Source of the DNA: JANOGU01 sp031406135
GTDB taxonomy: Bacteria; Pseudomonadota; Alphaproteobacteria; Rhodobacterales; Rhodobacteraceae
Reading direction: 5' to 3'
NCBI GenBank assembly: GCA_031406135.1
Contig: JANOGU010000388.1
Location: 1 to 11,716, forward strand
DNA: 11,716 nucleotides
In this document: piece after piece, positions 6,073-11,716 of the stretch
Layout of the letters: each line of letters opens with the position of its first letter
Numbering within the stretch: the first letter of the stretch is position 1
Notes under the pieces: generated by a model
What the model saw: the letters and a program-made list of their open reading frames with translations, nothing else
Database searches by the model: none
What the model was told of the DNA's origin: nothing
Made by a program: the position numbers and the translations under genes

Positions 6073-7307
6073 GCCGCTGTCGAGGCGTGGGGCGTCAGGC
6101 TGGCCCGGACCGTCTGCCGCGACGGCGGGCGGCCACCGAAATGCGCGGCCAGCGTGCGCGGCCCGGCGGTCAGGCGGAAGTAGTCATAGTCCCAGCGTTG
6201 GCCGGGCAGGGCGTCGAAGGCGCAGAGATACTGGAAGTGCAGACGGAAGAACCGCCAGCGCAGGCGGCGCCAGGTCTTCGGCCGCAGCGTCCGGGTGAAG
6301 GCTGCGGAAACCACCAGCGGCCAGCATCCGTCGGCCGATGCCGCGCCGGAGACGGCGACCGGGTCGCAGAGCGCGAAGGAACAGCCGTCGCCCGGGGCGC
6401 TGACATCGACCCAGGTGATGTCGCGCCGTCGCGACAAAGCCGCGAGGTCGGCACGCAGCCGGTCGGCACGGGGCAGGAAGCTGACCATCGGGATCGCCTG
6501 CCCGAGTGTCAGCAGCGCGACCGGCGGGTGCCGCCCGGGAAGCCCGGCGGCCAGCGCCGCGGCCAGGGCCGAGACCGCGACATGCGCGCCCGAGGAATGA
6601 CCGATCAGCAGAACCTCGTTCCAGGGCTGGTCAAGCGCGCGCCGCAGGCGGCCAGCGAAATCGGCGACGCGCTGGGCAAGTTCGGGCGGGTAGGCGCCGC
6701 CGTCGCGGGCCGAATAGGCGTAGTCGTAGAGCAGGTAGTAGGCGTAAAGCCGGTGGTCGAGCCGCTTGAAAACGGCCAGTACCACGGCTGCTGTGGCCAG
6801 CCCGCCAGCCCAGGCCAGCGCCAGCCCGACCGTCCCGGGGACGGCCGCCGCCAGCATTCGGCCGAAAAACAGCCCGGCCAGCAGCGCGAGCCCGGCCTGC
6901 GCCAGCAGCATCGCCACCGGATAGGCCGAGGCCAGCACGGGCCCCTTGCGCAGGCGCAAGAGGCGGAACAGCGCCCCCGACGCGAGATAGGTCCAGGCCG
7001 TGCGCGGCAGCAGCGCCCAGGCCCCGGCGACACCCCGGTCCATCGCCGCCTGCACCAGGTCGGACCAGACCAGCACCTCGACTTCGGCCTCGGTCCGGCC
7101 GGCGGGAAACCGCCCTTCCACCTGCCAGGTCGTGCCTCCGTCGCCGGGCATGCCGCGCAGCGTCAGGCCATAGCCCGACAGCGCCGCCTGCGCCGCGCCT
7201 TCGCGGCGGTACAGTTCGCGGTAGCGGCGCGGCGGGAAGGGGTCGAAGCCCGGGACGTAGAACACCTTGCGCCGGAACACCGTGGCGGTCGTGTCGGTTG
7301 TCGGCAT
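6069..7307 (-). CDS. Membrane-associated alpha/beta hydrolase
   Basis: A 412-residue protein of unknown substrate. It has the nucleophile elbow GHSSG (236-240, Ser238) after a strand EVLLI, and an N-terminal VFYVPGFDPFPPRRYRELY (16-34) where hydrolases place the oxyanion-hole strand. Two hydrophobic segments (about 127-148 and 156-180) are inserted before the catalytic motif and look like a helical hairpin in the membrane. Candidate acid and base residues are Asp301 or Asp307 and His389, none certain. The start at ATG 7307 has a strong GGAGGG three bases upstream. It is the gene before the P450 and overlaps it by four bases, so the two proteins are probably made together and may act on the same, likely lipophilic, compound; that is inference. 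No triad residue is obviously lost. Confidence 0.75.
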   Translation of the reverse strand: MPTTDTTATVFRRKVFYVPGFDPFPPRRYRELYRREGAAQAALSGYGLTLRGMPGDGGTTWQVEGRFPAGRTEAEVEVLVWSDLVQAAMDRGVAGAWALLPRTAWTYLASGALFRLLRLRKGPVLASAYPVAMLLAQAGLALLAGLFFGRMLAAAVPGTVGLALAWAGGLATAAVVLAVFKRLDHRLYAYYLLYDYAYSARDGGAYPPELAQRVADFAGRLRRALDQPWNEVLLIGHSSGAHVAVSALAAALAAGLPGRHPPVALLTLGQAIPMVSFLPRADRLRADLAALSRRRDITWVDVSAPGDGCSFALCDPVAVSGAASADGCWPLVVSAAFTRTLRPKTWRRLRWRFFRLHFQYLCAFDALPGQRWDYDYFRLTAGPRTLAAHFGGRPPSRQTVRASLTPHASTAA

Positions 7308-7344
7308 CGTCCCTCCGGCGCGGCGTCGCGGCGAGTATGGCGGC

Positions 7345-8100
7345 TCAGCCGAGGGTCGCCAAGGCCGGGAAGGCCTCCAGAAGCCACCAGGAGAAGGCGC
7401 TGAACGCGCCGGTCACCAGGGCCGTGCCGACGACGATGAGAAGGACGCCCATGACCCGCTCGATCAGCCGCATGTGCCGCTTTAGCCGGGCCATGACACC
7501 GCCCATGCGGTCAAGGGACAGAGCCGCCAGCAGAAACGGAATGCCGAGCCCGAGGGCGTAGACGCCGAGCAGCGTCGTGCCCCGCGCCAGATCGGCCTCG
7601 GAGGCCGCCATCGACAGGATCGCGCCCAGTTGCGGGCCGATGCAGGGGGTCCAGCCAAAGGCGAAGGCGAGGCCGAGCAGGTAGGCGCCGAAGGCCGATC
7701 CGCCCCGGTCGCCGGCATCCAGCCGCGCCTCGCGGTCGAGGATCGGGATGCGGAAGACGCCCAGGAAGTGCAGGCCGAAAACGATGACCACCGCCCCCGA
7801 GATGCGCATCAGCGCCACCTGGTAGCTCAGGAACAGAGCGCCGAAGGCCGAGGCGGCGAAGCCGAGCAGGAGGAAGATCGTGGACAGGCCCAGCACAAAG
7901 GACAACGCGGGCAGGAGGAGCCGGCGCCGTGCCGTGGCCGCCCCGCCCCGTGCCTCGCTCAGGGTCAGCCCACCCATGTAGGCGAGATATGCCGGCACGA
8001 TGGGCAAGACACAGGGGCTGAGGAACGACAGCACCCCCGCCGCCAGCGCGACCAGCATGGCCGGCAGGAGGCTGGCGTCGATGATGTCGATCCCGAACAT
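7345..8100 (-). CDS. ccdA: Cytochrome c biogenesis protein CcdA (thiol-disulfide transmembrane reductase)
   Basis: A 251-residue protein with about six hydrophobic helices (near 13-35, 64-88, 95-117, 135-160, 172-196, 212-240). The two membrane cysteines of the CcdA/DsbD-beta family are present in their motifs: Cys30 in LSPCVLPIVPAY and Cys153 in GWTPCIGPQLG. Known role: it passes reducing equivalents from cytoplasmic thioredoxin across the inner membrane to periplasmic thiol carriers that reduce apocytochrome c before haem attachment. The length is normal for the family. The start at ATG 8100 has AGGA seven to eight bases upstream. It follows rne by about 150 bases and precedes the hydrolase by 37 bases in the same orientation, so it may be co-transcribed with the hydrolase-P450 pair, although a functional link is not evident. 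Confidence 0.92.
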   Translation of the reverse strand: MFGIDIIDASLLPAMLVALAAGVLSFLSPCVLPIVPAYLAYMGGLTLSEARGGAATARRRLLLPALSFVLGLSTIFLLLGFAASAFGALFLSYQVALMRISGAVVIVFGLHFLGVFRIPILDREARLDAGDRGGSAFGAYLLGLAFAFGWTPCIGPQLGAILSMAASEADLARGTTLLGVYALGLGIPFLLAALSLDRMGGVMARLKRHMRLIERVMGVLLIVVGTALVTGAFSAFSWWLLEAFPALATLG

Positions 8101-8178
8101 GGCCCAGTCCTAGCGCGGCCGCGCCGCCCCGTCACGGGGAGGGTGCGGTCACGTTGGCGTGGGCGCAGTGACGGCTCG

Positions 8179-8209
8179 ACACCGTCGCCACGACTGCGGG
8201 CGACGGTGT
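8179..8209 (-). terminator. Possible rne terminator hairpin
   Basis: ACACCGTCGCC (8179-8189) pairs perfectly over 11 bases with GGCGACGGTGT (8199-8209) across a nine-base loop, 42 bases beyond the rne stop. No T-run follows on the - strand, so if it acts as a terminator it may be Rho-assisted, or it may stabilise the 3' end. A smaller hairpin, CCCCG/CGGGG, lies at 8127-8139. The rest of the 8101-8251 spacer shows no clear promoter for ccdA. Confidence 0.45.
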
Positions 8210-8251
8210 ACGGACCGGAGGCGGCGGCGCAGGCGCGGCGGACGATCCGCC

Positions 8252-10969
8252 TCAGCGGGCGAGCGACCACCAGCCCTTGCGGCGCGGCTTCGGGTCAGAC
8301 GCGGCCTCTGCGTCACCGCTGGCGGCGGTCGCCGATGGGTCTGGCATCGGGCCGGTCGCAGCGGCCGGGGCATCGCCGGGACCTGAAGGGAAGGGCGCTG
8401 CGGTTGCGGTTTCCGGTGTCCGCGCCGGTTCGGGCGCAGCGGACGGTTCGGGGTCGGCAGCCGCGGATTTTCCGGCTCGGGCTTTCGCAGGGCCGGACTT
8501 CGCGGCTCCCGACTTCCCGGTTCCGGCCTTCGCCGTCGCCGGTTTCGCGGCGGCGGGTTTCCTTGCCCCCGGTTTCGCCGCGGCCGACGTCGCGGTGACG
8601 GGTGCTTCCGCAGCCTCCGGGGGCTGGGCGGTCTCTGCCAACGGCGCATCGGATCTGTCCGGAACCTTCGCCCCGGGCTTCGCCTTCGTCGCGCGCGGCG
8701 CCCGCGTCCGCTTCACGGGTGCCGATGGCGCGGCGGCGGCTGCGCCTTCGCTGCCGGCGGGTTCCGGTTCGGCGGTGCCGGTGCCGGTCACCGGCGCTGC
8801 TTCCGCCGCGGCCGGGGTGGCGGGGCGGTCATCCTCGCCGCCGTCGTCCTCGCCCTCGCCCTCGTCCTCACCGTCTTCGTCCTCGTCCTCGTCCTCGTCG
8901 ACCACGTCCATCGCCGACATCGATCCGGACTGGCCCTGACCGTTGCCGCCCTTGCCGCGGCCGCGACGGCGGCGGCGGCGCTTCTTCTTGGCCCCGCCTT
9001 CGCCCTGCTGTGAGGCGTCGGCCTGCGTTCCGGTGGCGGGCGTCTCCTCCGCCTCGTCCTCGGCCGGCAGGTCCTCCTCTTCCTCCTCGACCACCTCGCC
9101 CATCAGGCTGGCATTGCCGGAGATGACGCGTGACGCCTCTGGAACCGGGCGCGTGGCGGTCTTGAACTTCTCGATCGCGTAGTCGGGGCTGACCAGCCGG
9201 GGATCGGCCTCGATCCGCACCGACATTCCGTAGCGGCCCTCGATCAGCGCGACATGTTCGCGCTTCTGGTTGATGAGGAAGTTCACGATGGTCACCGGCG
9301 CCTTCAGCAGCACCTCGCGTGAACGCTTGCGGGTGCCTTCCTCTTCCAGTGCGCGCAGGATCGTCAGTGCCATCGAATCGTCGGATCGGATCAGGCCGGT
9401 GCCGTGGCAGTGCTGGCAGGGCTGCGTGGTCGATTCCAGCATCCCCGGGCGCAACCGCTGGCGGCTCATCTCCATCAGGCCAAAGCCCGAGATGCGACCG
9501 ACCTGGATGCGGGCGCGGTCGGTCTTCAGCCGCTCTTTCAGGCGCTTCTCGACGGCGGCGTTGTTCTTGCGCTCTTCCATGTCGATGAAGTCGATGACGA
9601 TCAGCCCGGCGAGGTCGCGCAGGCGCAACTGGCGGGCGATCTCGTCGGAGGCCTCGAGGTTGGTCTTGAGCGCGGTGTCCTCGATGTTGCCTTCCTTCGT
9701 CGCCCGGCCCGAGTTCACGTCGATGGCGACCAGCGCCTCGGTCACGCCGATGACGATGTAGCCGCCGGATTTCAGCTGCACGGTCGGGTTGAACATGCCG
9801 CCGAGGTAGCTTTCAACCTGGAACCGGGTGAACAGCGGCATCGCCTCGTCATAGCGCTTCACGTCGCGGGCGTGGCTCGGCAGGATCATCTTCATGAAGT
9901 CCTTGGCGGTGCGGTAGCCCGCCTCGCCCTCGACCAGAACCTCGTCGATCTCGCGGTTGAAGAGGTCGCGGATCGACCGCTTGATCAGGTTGCCTTCCTC
10001 GTAGATCGGCGCCGGGGCGATGGACTTCAGGGTCAGTTCCCTGATCTCCTCCCAGAGCCGCATCAGGTATTCGTAGTCGCGCACGATCTCGGCCTTGGTG
10101 CGCTTGGCGCCGGCGGTGCGGACGATCAGGCCGGCGCCCTCCGGCACCTCGATCTCGCCGGCGATTTCCTTCAGCTTCTTGCGGTCGGCCGCGTTGGTGA
10201 TCTTGCGGCTGATGCCGCCGCCGCGGGCGGTGTTGGGCATCAGCACGCAGTAGCGGCCGGCGAGGCTGAGGTATGTGGTCAGCGCCGCGCCCTTGTTGCC
10301 GCGCTCTTCCTTGACCACCTGGACCAGCATGATCTGGCGAACCTTGACCACTTCCTGGATCTTGTAGCGACGCGGCTTCGGGCGGCGGGGCTGCGAGATT
10401 TCCTCGGCCACGTCCTCCTCGGCCACCGACTCGATCTCGCTGTCGGTATCGCTGGCGTGGTCCATGGCGTTGTAGGCGGGTTCGGCCTCATCGGCCTCGC
10501 GCGGCGCAGTTTCGGGGGCGGCGACCAGCGTATCGGCGCCGGCCTCGTCACCTAGGTCGACCACATCCATGCCGGTGATCGACGCGGTGACGGAGGGGTC
10601 GGCGGACGCGGCGGCGGCCCTGGGCTTCGGCGACGGGCGGCGGCGCGAGCGGCCGTTGTCCTCGTCATCCTCCGACCGGGCCATCGCCCGCTCCTCTTCC
10701 AGCAGCGCCCGGCGGTCGGCGACCGGGATCTGGTAGTAGTCCGGATGGATCTCGGCGAAGGCCAGAAAGCCGTGGCGGTTGCCGCCATAATCGACGAAGG
10801 CCGCCTGCAGCGACGGTTCAACCCGGGTGATCTTGGCCAGGTAGATGTTGCCCTGGAGCTGGCGTTTGTTGACGGTCTCGAAGTCGAATTCCTCGACCTT
10901 GTTGCCGTCTACCACTACGACGCGAGTTTCCTCCGCGTGGGTGGCATCGATAAGCATCTTTCTCGACAT
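8252..10969 (-). CDS. rne: Ribonuclease E
   Basis: A 905-residue RNase E, the endonuclease and scaffold of the RNA degradosome, which starts mRNA decay and matures rRNA and tRNA. The N-terminus MLIDATHAEETRVVVVDG (5-22) is the family signature. The S1 domain starts near 36 and is split by an acidic, low-complexity insertion (about 95-200), as in other alphaproteobacterial enzymes. The catalytic DNase I-like part has Asp417 (AIDVNSGRATKEGN) and Asp460 (IVIDFIDM), matching Asp303 and Asp346 of E. coli, and the zinc-link cysteines Cys518 and Cys521 (PCQHCHGTG). After about 625 comes a disordered tail: EEEEED, an arginine-rich block KKKRRRRRRGRG (661-672), an ED repeat (691-713), an Ala/Lys-rich region (798-836), and the terminal motif RRKGWWSLAR. 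Start ATG 10969 has AAGAGAA upstream; it is preceded by a long structured leader. All catalytic residues are intact. Confidence 0.97.
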   Translation of the reverse strand: MSRKMLIDATHAEETRVVVVDGNKVEEFDFETVNKRQLQGNIYLAKITRVEPSLQAAFVDYGGNRHGFLAFAEIHPDYYQIPVADRRALLEEERAMARSEDDEDNGRSRRRPSPKPRAAAASADPSVTASITGMDVVDLGDEAGADTLVAAPETAPREADEAEPAYNAMDHASDTDSEIESVAEEDVAEEISQPRRPKPRRYKIQEVVKVRQIMLVQVVKEERGNKGAALTTYLSLAGRYCVLMPNTARGGGISRKITNAADRKKLKEIAGEIEVPEGAGLIVRTAGAKRTKAEIVRDYEYLMRLWEEIRELTLKSIAPAPIYEEGNLIKRSIRDLFNREIDEVLVEGEAGYRTAKDFMKMILPSHARDVKRYDEAMPLFTRFQVESYLGGMFNPTVQLKSGGYIVIGVTEALVAIDVNSGRATKEGNIEDTALKTNLEASDEIARQLRLRDLAGLIVIDFIDMEERKNNAAVEKRLKERLKTDRARIQVGRISGFGLMEMSRQRLRPGMLESTTQPCQHCHGTGLIRSDDSMALTILRALEEEGTRKRSREVLLKAPVTIVNFLINQKREHVALIEGRYGMSVRIEADPRLVSPDYAIEKFKTATRPVPEASRVISGNASLMGEVVEEEEEDLPAEDEAEETPATGTQADASQQGEGGAKKKRRRRRRGRGKGGNGQGQSGSMSAMDVVDEDEDEDEDGEDEGEGEDDGGEDDRPATPAAAEAAPVTGTGTAEPEPAGSEGAAAAAPSAPVKRTRAPRATKAKPGAKVPDRSDAPLAETAQPPEAAEAPVTATSAAAKPGARKPAAAKPATAKAGTGKSGAAKSGPAKARAGKSAAADPEPSAAPEPARTPETATAAPFPSGPGDAPAAATGPMPDPSATAASGDAEAASDPKPRRKGWWSLAR
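8462..8578 (-). repeat. Ala/Lys/Pro-rich imperfect repeats in the RNase E tail
   Basis: Residues 798-836 consist of short units around AKP, AKA, GKS and AKS, resembling the C-terminal tails of histone H1-like proteins. The coding strand repeats GCGAAACCGG-like words. This is a basic disordered segment that may bind RNA; it lies within rne and is not a separate gene. Confidence 0.6.
8878..8900 (-). repeat. Hexanucleotide tandem repeat coding for Glu-Asp
   Basis: On the + strand TCGTCC or TCCTCG words repeat without a break; on the coding strand they give alternating GAC and GAG codons (EDEDEDED, about residues 691-699 of RNase E). Slippage by one unit would stay in frame and only change the length of the acidic tract. 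Confidence 0.6.
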
Positions 10970-11312
10970 GTTCTCTTTCGGCGACCGCGCACCGATCCGG
11001 CCCCCGGCGGGGGCAGGGCGGCGATCGGGCGGCTTGCTGGGGCGTGGCGCGGGCCGGACGCGCGGCGCGCCGGGCCAGAACGGCCGGTGTCGCCTGTCGT
11101 CATCCTGTGGCCTTGCGCCATCGCGGGTTCACTCCGGGCGCCGTTGGGCGCCCCATCTCACCTACCCGCAGACTTTTGCGCCTGTGGGCAAACCTCTGGC
11201 CTTGCGGCCAAACTCTCCTGCGAACCCTCCGGTCAGGGACCCTCCGGTCCCGTGCCCCGGCGATGCGCCTGAAACGGGGGCGCAACCTGTCCGAAAAGAC
11301 CGGGTTGCGCGT
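10970..11312 (-). promoter_or_regulatory. Long structured 5' leader of rne
   Basis: About 410 bases before rne hold no convincing gene. Read on the - strand they contain a series of hairpins: stem GCGCAACC/GGTTGCGC at 11280-11310; GGGACC-GGAG-GGTCCC at 11236-11251; TGGCC-GCAA-GGCCA with a GNRA-type loop at 11197-11210; a bulged seven-pair stem at 11175-11192; GGGCGCC-CAAC-GGCGCCC at 11136-11153; and TGGC-GCAAG-GCCA at 11108-11120. In E. coli rne has a leader of roughly 360 bases whose hairpins let RNase E destabilise its own mRNA. A similar role here is an inference from position, length and structure; I do not recognise a named RNA family. Confidence 0.5.
11224..11249 (-). repeat. Direct repeat in the rne leader
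   Basis: The 11-mer ACCCTCCGGTC occurs at 11224-11234 and again at 11239-11249, separated by AGGG. In the rne transcript each copy reads GACCGGAGGGT. One copy forms a GGAG-looped hairpin with its flank (11236-11251), while the other is free to compete for the same partner, so two exclusive folds are possible. Confidence 0.7.
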
Positions 11313-11318
11313 CCGGGG

Positions 11319-11348
11319 ACCATAGGGGAACGGCGGGGGCGCCCGCAA
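11319..11348 (-). promoter_or_regulatory. Possible rne promoter
   Basis: On the - strand TTGCGG (11348-11343) and TATGGT (11324-11319) are separated by 18 bases. The -10 matches TATAAT at four of six positions and the -35 keeps TTG. Transcription would start near 11312, just before the first strong leader hairpin, giving a leader of about 340 bases. Confidence 0.4.
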
Positions 11349-11383
11349 CCCGTTTTTCCGCCCCGGCCGGAGCCGCAATCGCG

Positions 11384-11506
11384 TCAGGCGGCCCGGTGGC
11401 GTCGGCGGACGGTGGCCGGACGGCCGGGGTGGTCCAGACGCGCATCGTTGCGGGTCTTCTCGGCGATGACCTTGCCTTTCGAGATCACCACCAGGCGGTC
11501 CGGCCG
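11384..11506 (-). pseudogene. C-terminal remnant resembling a cytosine deaminase-type amidohydrolase
   Basis: The last 40 codons of a 98-codon open frame. DRLVVISKGKVIAEKTRNDA followed by RLDHPGRPATV resembles the C-terminal end of cytosine deaminases and related amidohydrolases, where a strand of the form VVxxGKVIAE precedes a short LPGRP-type tail. Nothing of the metal-binding TIM barrel is present: upstream in the same frame is a piece of an unrelated permease. The fragment therefore looks like the surviving 3' end of a deleted gene. It ends in TGA at 11384-11386, just outside the proposed rne promoter. The family call rests on a short stretch and is moderate; a remnant of another amidohydrolase would look similar. 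Confidence 0.5.
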
Positions 11507-11680
11507 CAGCCCCTGCGCCTCCACTGCCGCCGGGTTCTCCCCCGCCGCTCGCAGTGCGAGGCCCAGTGGCGTGCGCCGCAGGACGAAGGCCACCGCCCCG
11601 ACGGACAGGAAGTCTGGCAATTCGTCACCCGAAAAGCGGTGCAGGCGGAAGTACCCTTGACGCCCCGCGTCGGGTTGCAT
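11507..11680 (-). pseudogene. Fragment of a YufQ-type ABC permease (nucleoside/simple sugar)
   Basis: Residues 25-58 of the same open frame, with VAFVLRRTPLGLALRAAGEN followed by PAAVEAQGL, match the well-conserved cytoplasmic loop of inner-membrane permeases of the simple-sugar/nucleoside (YufP/YufQ, BMP-associated) ABC transporters. Only one partial hydrophobic helix precedes it, whereas a full permease has about 300 residues and eight or more helices. Residues 1-24 have no recognisable family, and the ATG at 11680 lacks a ribosome site, so I doubt that it is a true start. After residue 58 the frame continues into an amidohydrolase-like tail. In related bacteria a permease gene of this kind can stand upstream of a cytosine deaminase gene, so one deletion could have joined the two. 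Confidence 0.55.
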
Positions 11681-11685
11681 GTGAT

Positions 11686-11701
11686 TTGACCAAACGGTCA
11701 G
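11686..11701. promoter_or_regulatory. RutR/TetR-like operator palindrome
   Basis: TTGACCAAACGGTCAG contains the perfect inverted repeat TGACC/GGTCA with a four-base centre. It resembles the operator of RutR, the TetR-family regulator of pyrimidine metabolism (TTGACCA, two free bases, TGGTCAA): the left half matches fully and the right half at five of seven positions. It lies six bases upstream of the ATG at 11680 of the permease/deaminase-like remnant. The sequence beyond 11716 is unseen, so what it controls now is unknown. Confidence 0.45.
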
Positions 11702-11716
11702 GGCCGGATTCGGCCC

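Noticed and set aside
4675..7403. Long + strand frames of 502 and 477 codons opposite the P450 and hydrolase genes
   Set aside because: Composition is Arg/Gly/Gln-rich without family motifs, while the - strand proteins have clear catalytic motifs.
7630..10555. Long + strand frames of 322 and 383 codons opposite ccdA and rne
   Set aside because: Antisense shadows in a high-GC genome; RNase E and CcdA on the other strand are unmistakable.
11064..11071. GGCGCGCC palindrome in the rne leader as an operator
   Set aside because: Short GC-only palindromes are expected by chance at this base composition.
11100..11378. Small - strand frames in the rne leader (68-92 codons) as genes
   Set aside because: No family resemblance or good ribosome site, and they run across the hairpin series and the predicted promoter.

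Overview
The window looks like chromosomal DNA of a high-GC alphaproteobacterium, most likely a member of the Rhodobacterales (Rhodobacteraceae). The clues are the RNase E with a large insertion in its S1 domain and a C-terminal KGWW motif, the tandem cold-shock-domain protein overlapped by a DUF192 gene, a DctB/DctD pair, and the general gene style. No phage, integrase, insertion sequence or CRISPR array was seen.

Layout, left to right. The + strand carries the 3' end of pdxH (2-190), a two-domain cold-shock protein (289-810), a secreted DUF192 protein that overlaps it by 28 bases (783-1265), a complete tRNA-Pro(UGG) with encoded CCA (1305-1381), and the two-component pair dctB-dctD (1518-3308, 3312-4640). 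Two nested AT-rich hairpins (4665-4717) lie where dctD meets the convergent - strand block. Read from right to left, that block is rne (RNase E, 10969-8252), ccdA (8100-7345), a membrane-anchored alpha/beta hydrolase (7307-6069) and a cytochrome P450 (6072-4705). The hydrolase and P450 genes overlap by ATGA and are probably translationally coupled.

Upstream of rne is a gene-free stretch of about 410 bases that reads as a long, hairpin-rich 5' leader with a plausible promoter at its far end, as expected for an autoregulated RNase E gene. At the right edge a short - strand reading frame looks like a deletion scar: a piece of a YufQ-type (nucleoside/simple-sugar) ABC permease runs in frame into what looks like the last residues of a cytosine-deaminase-type amidohydrolase. 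A palindrome resembling the RutR (pyrimidine-response) operator lies next to it, so a pyrimidine/nucleoside uptake and salvage locus may have decayed here.

Most of the window is ordinary core genome. The parts most worth a second look are the DctD that lacks the sigma-54-contacting GAFTGA loop, the deletion scar with its operator-like site, the covarying double hairpin at 4665-4717, the structured rne leader, and the uncharacterised hydrolase-P450 pair. I did not find clear evidence of a wholly new defence or mobile system.
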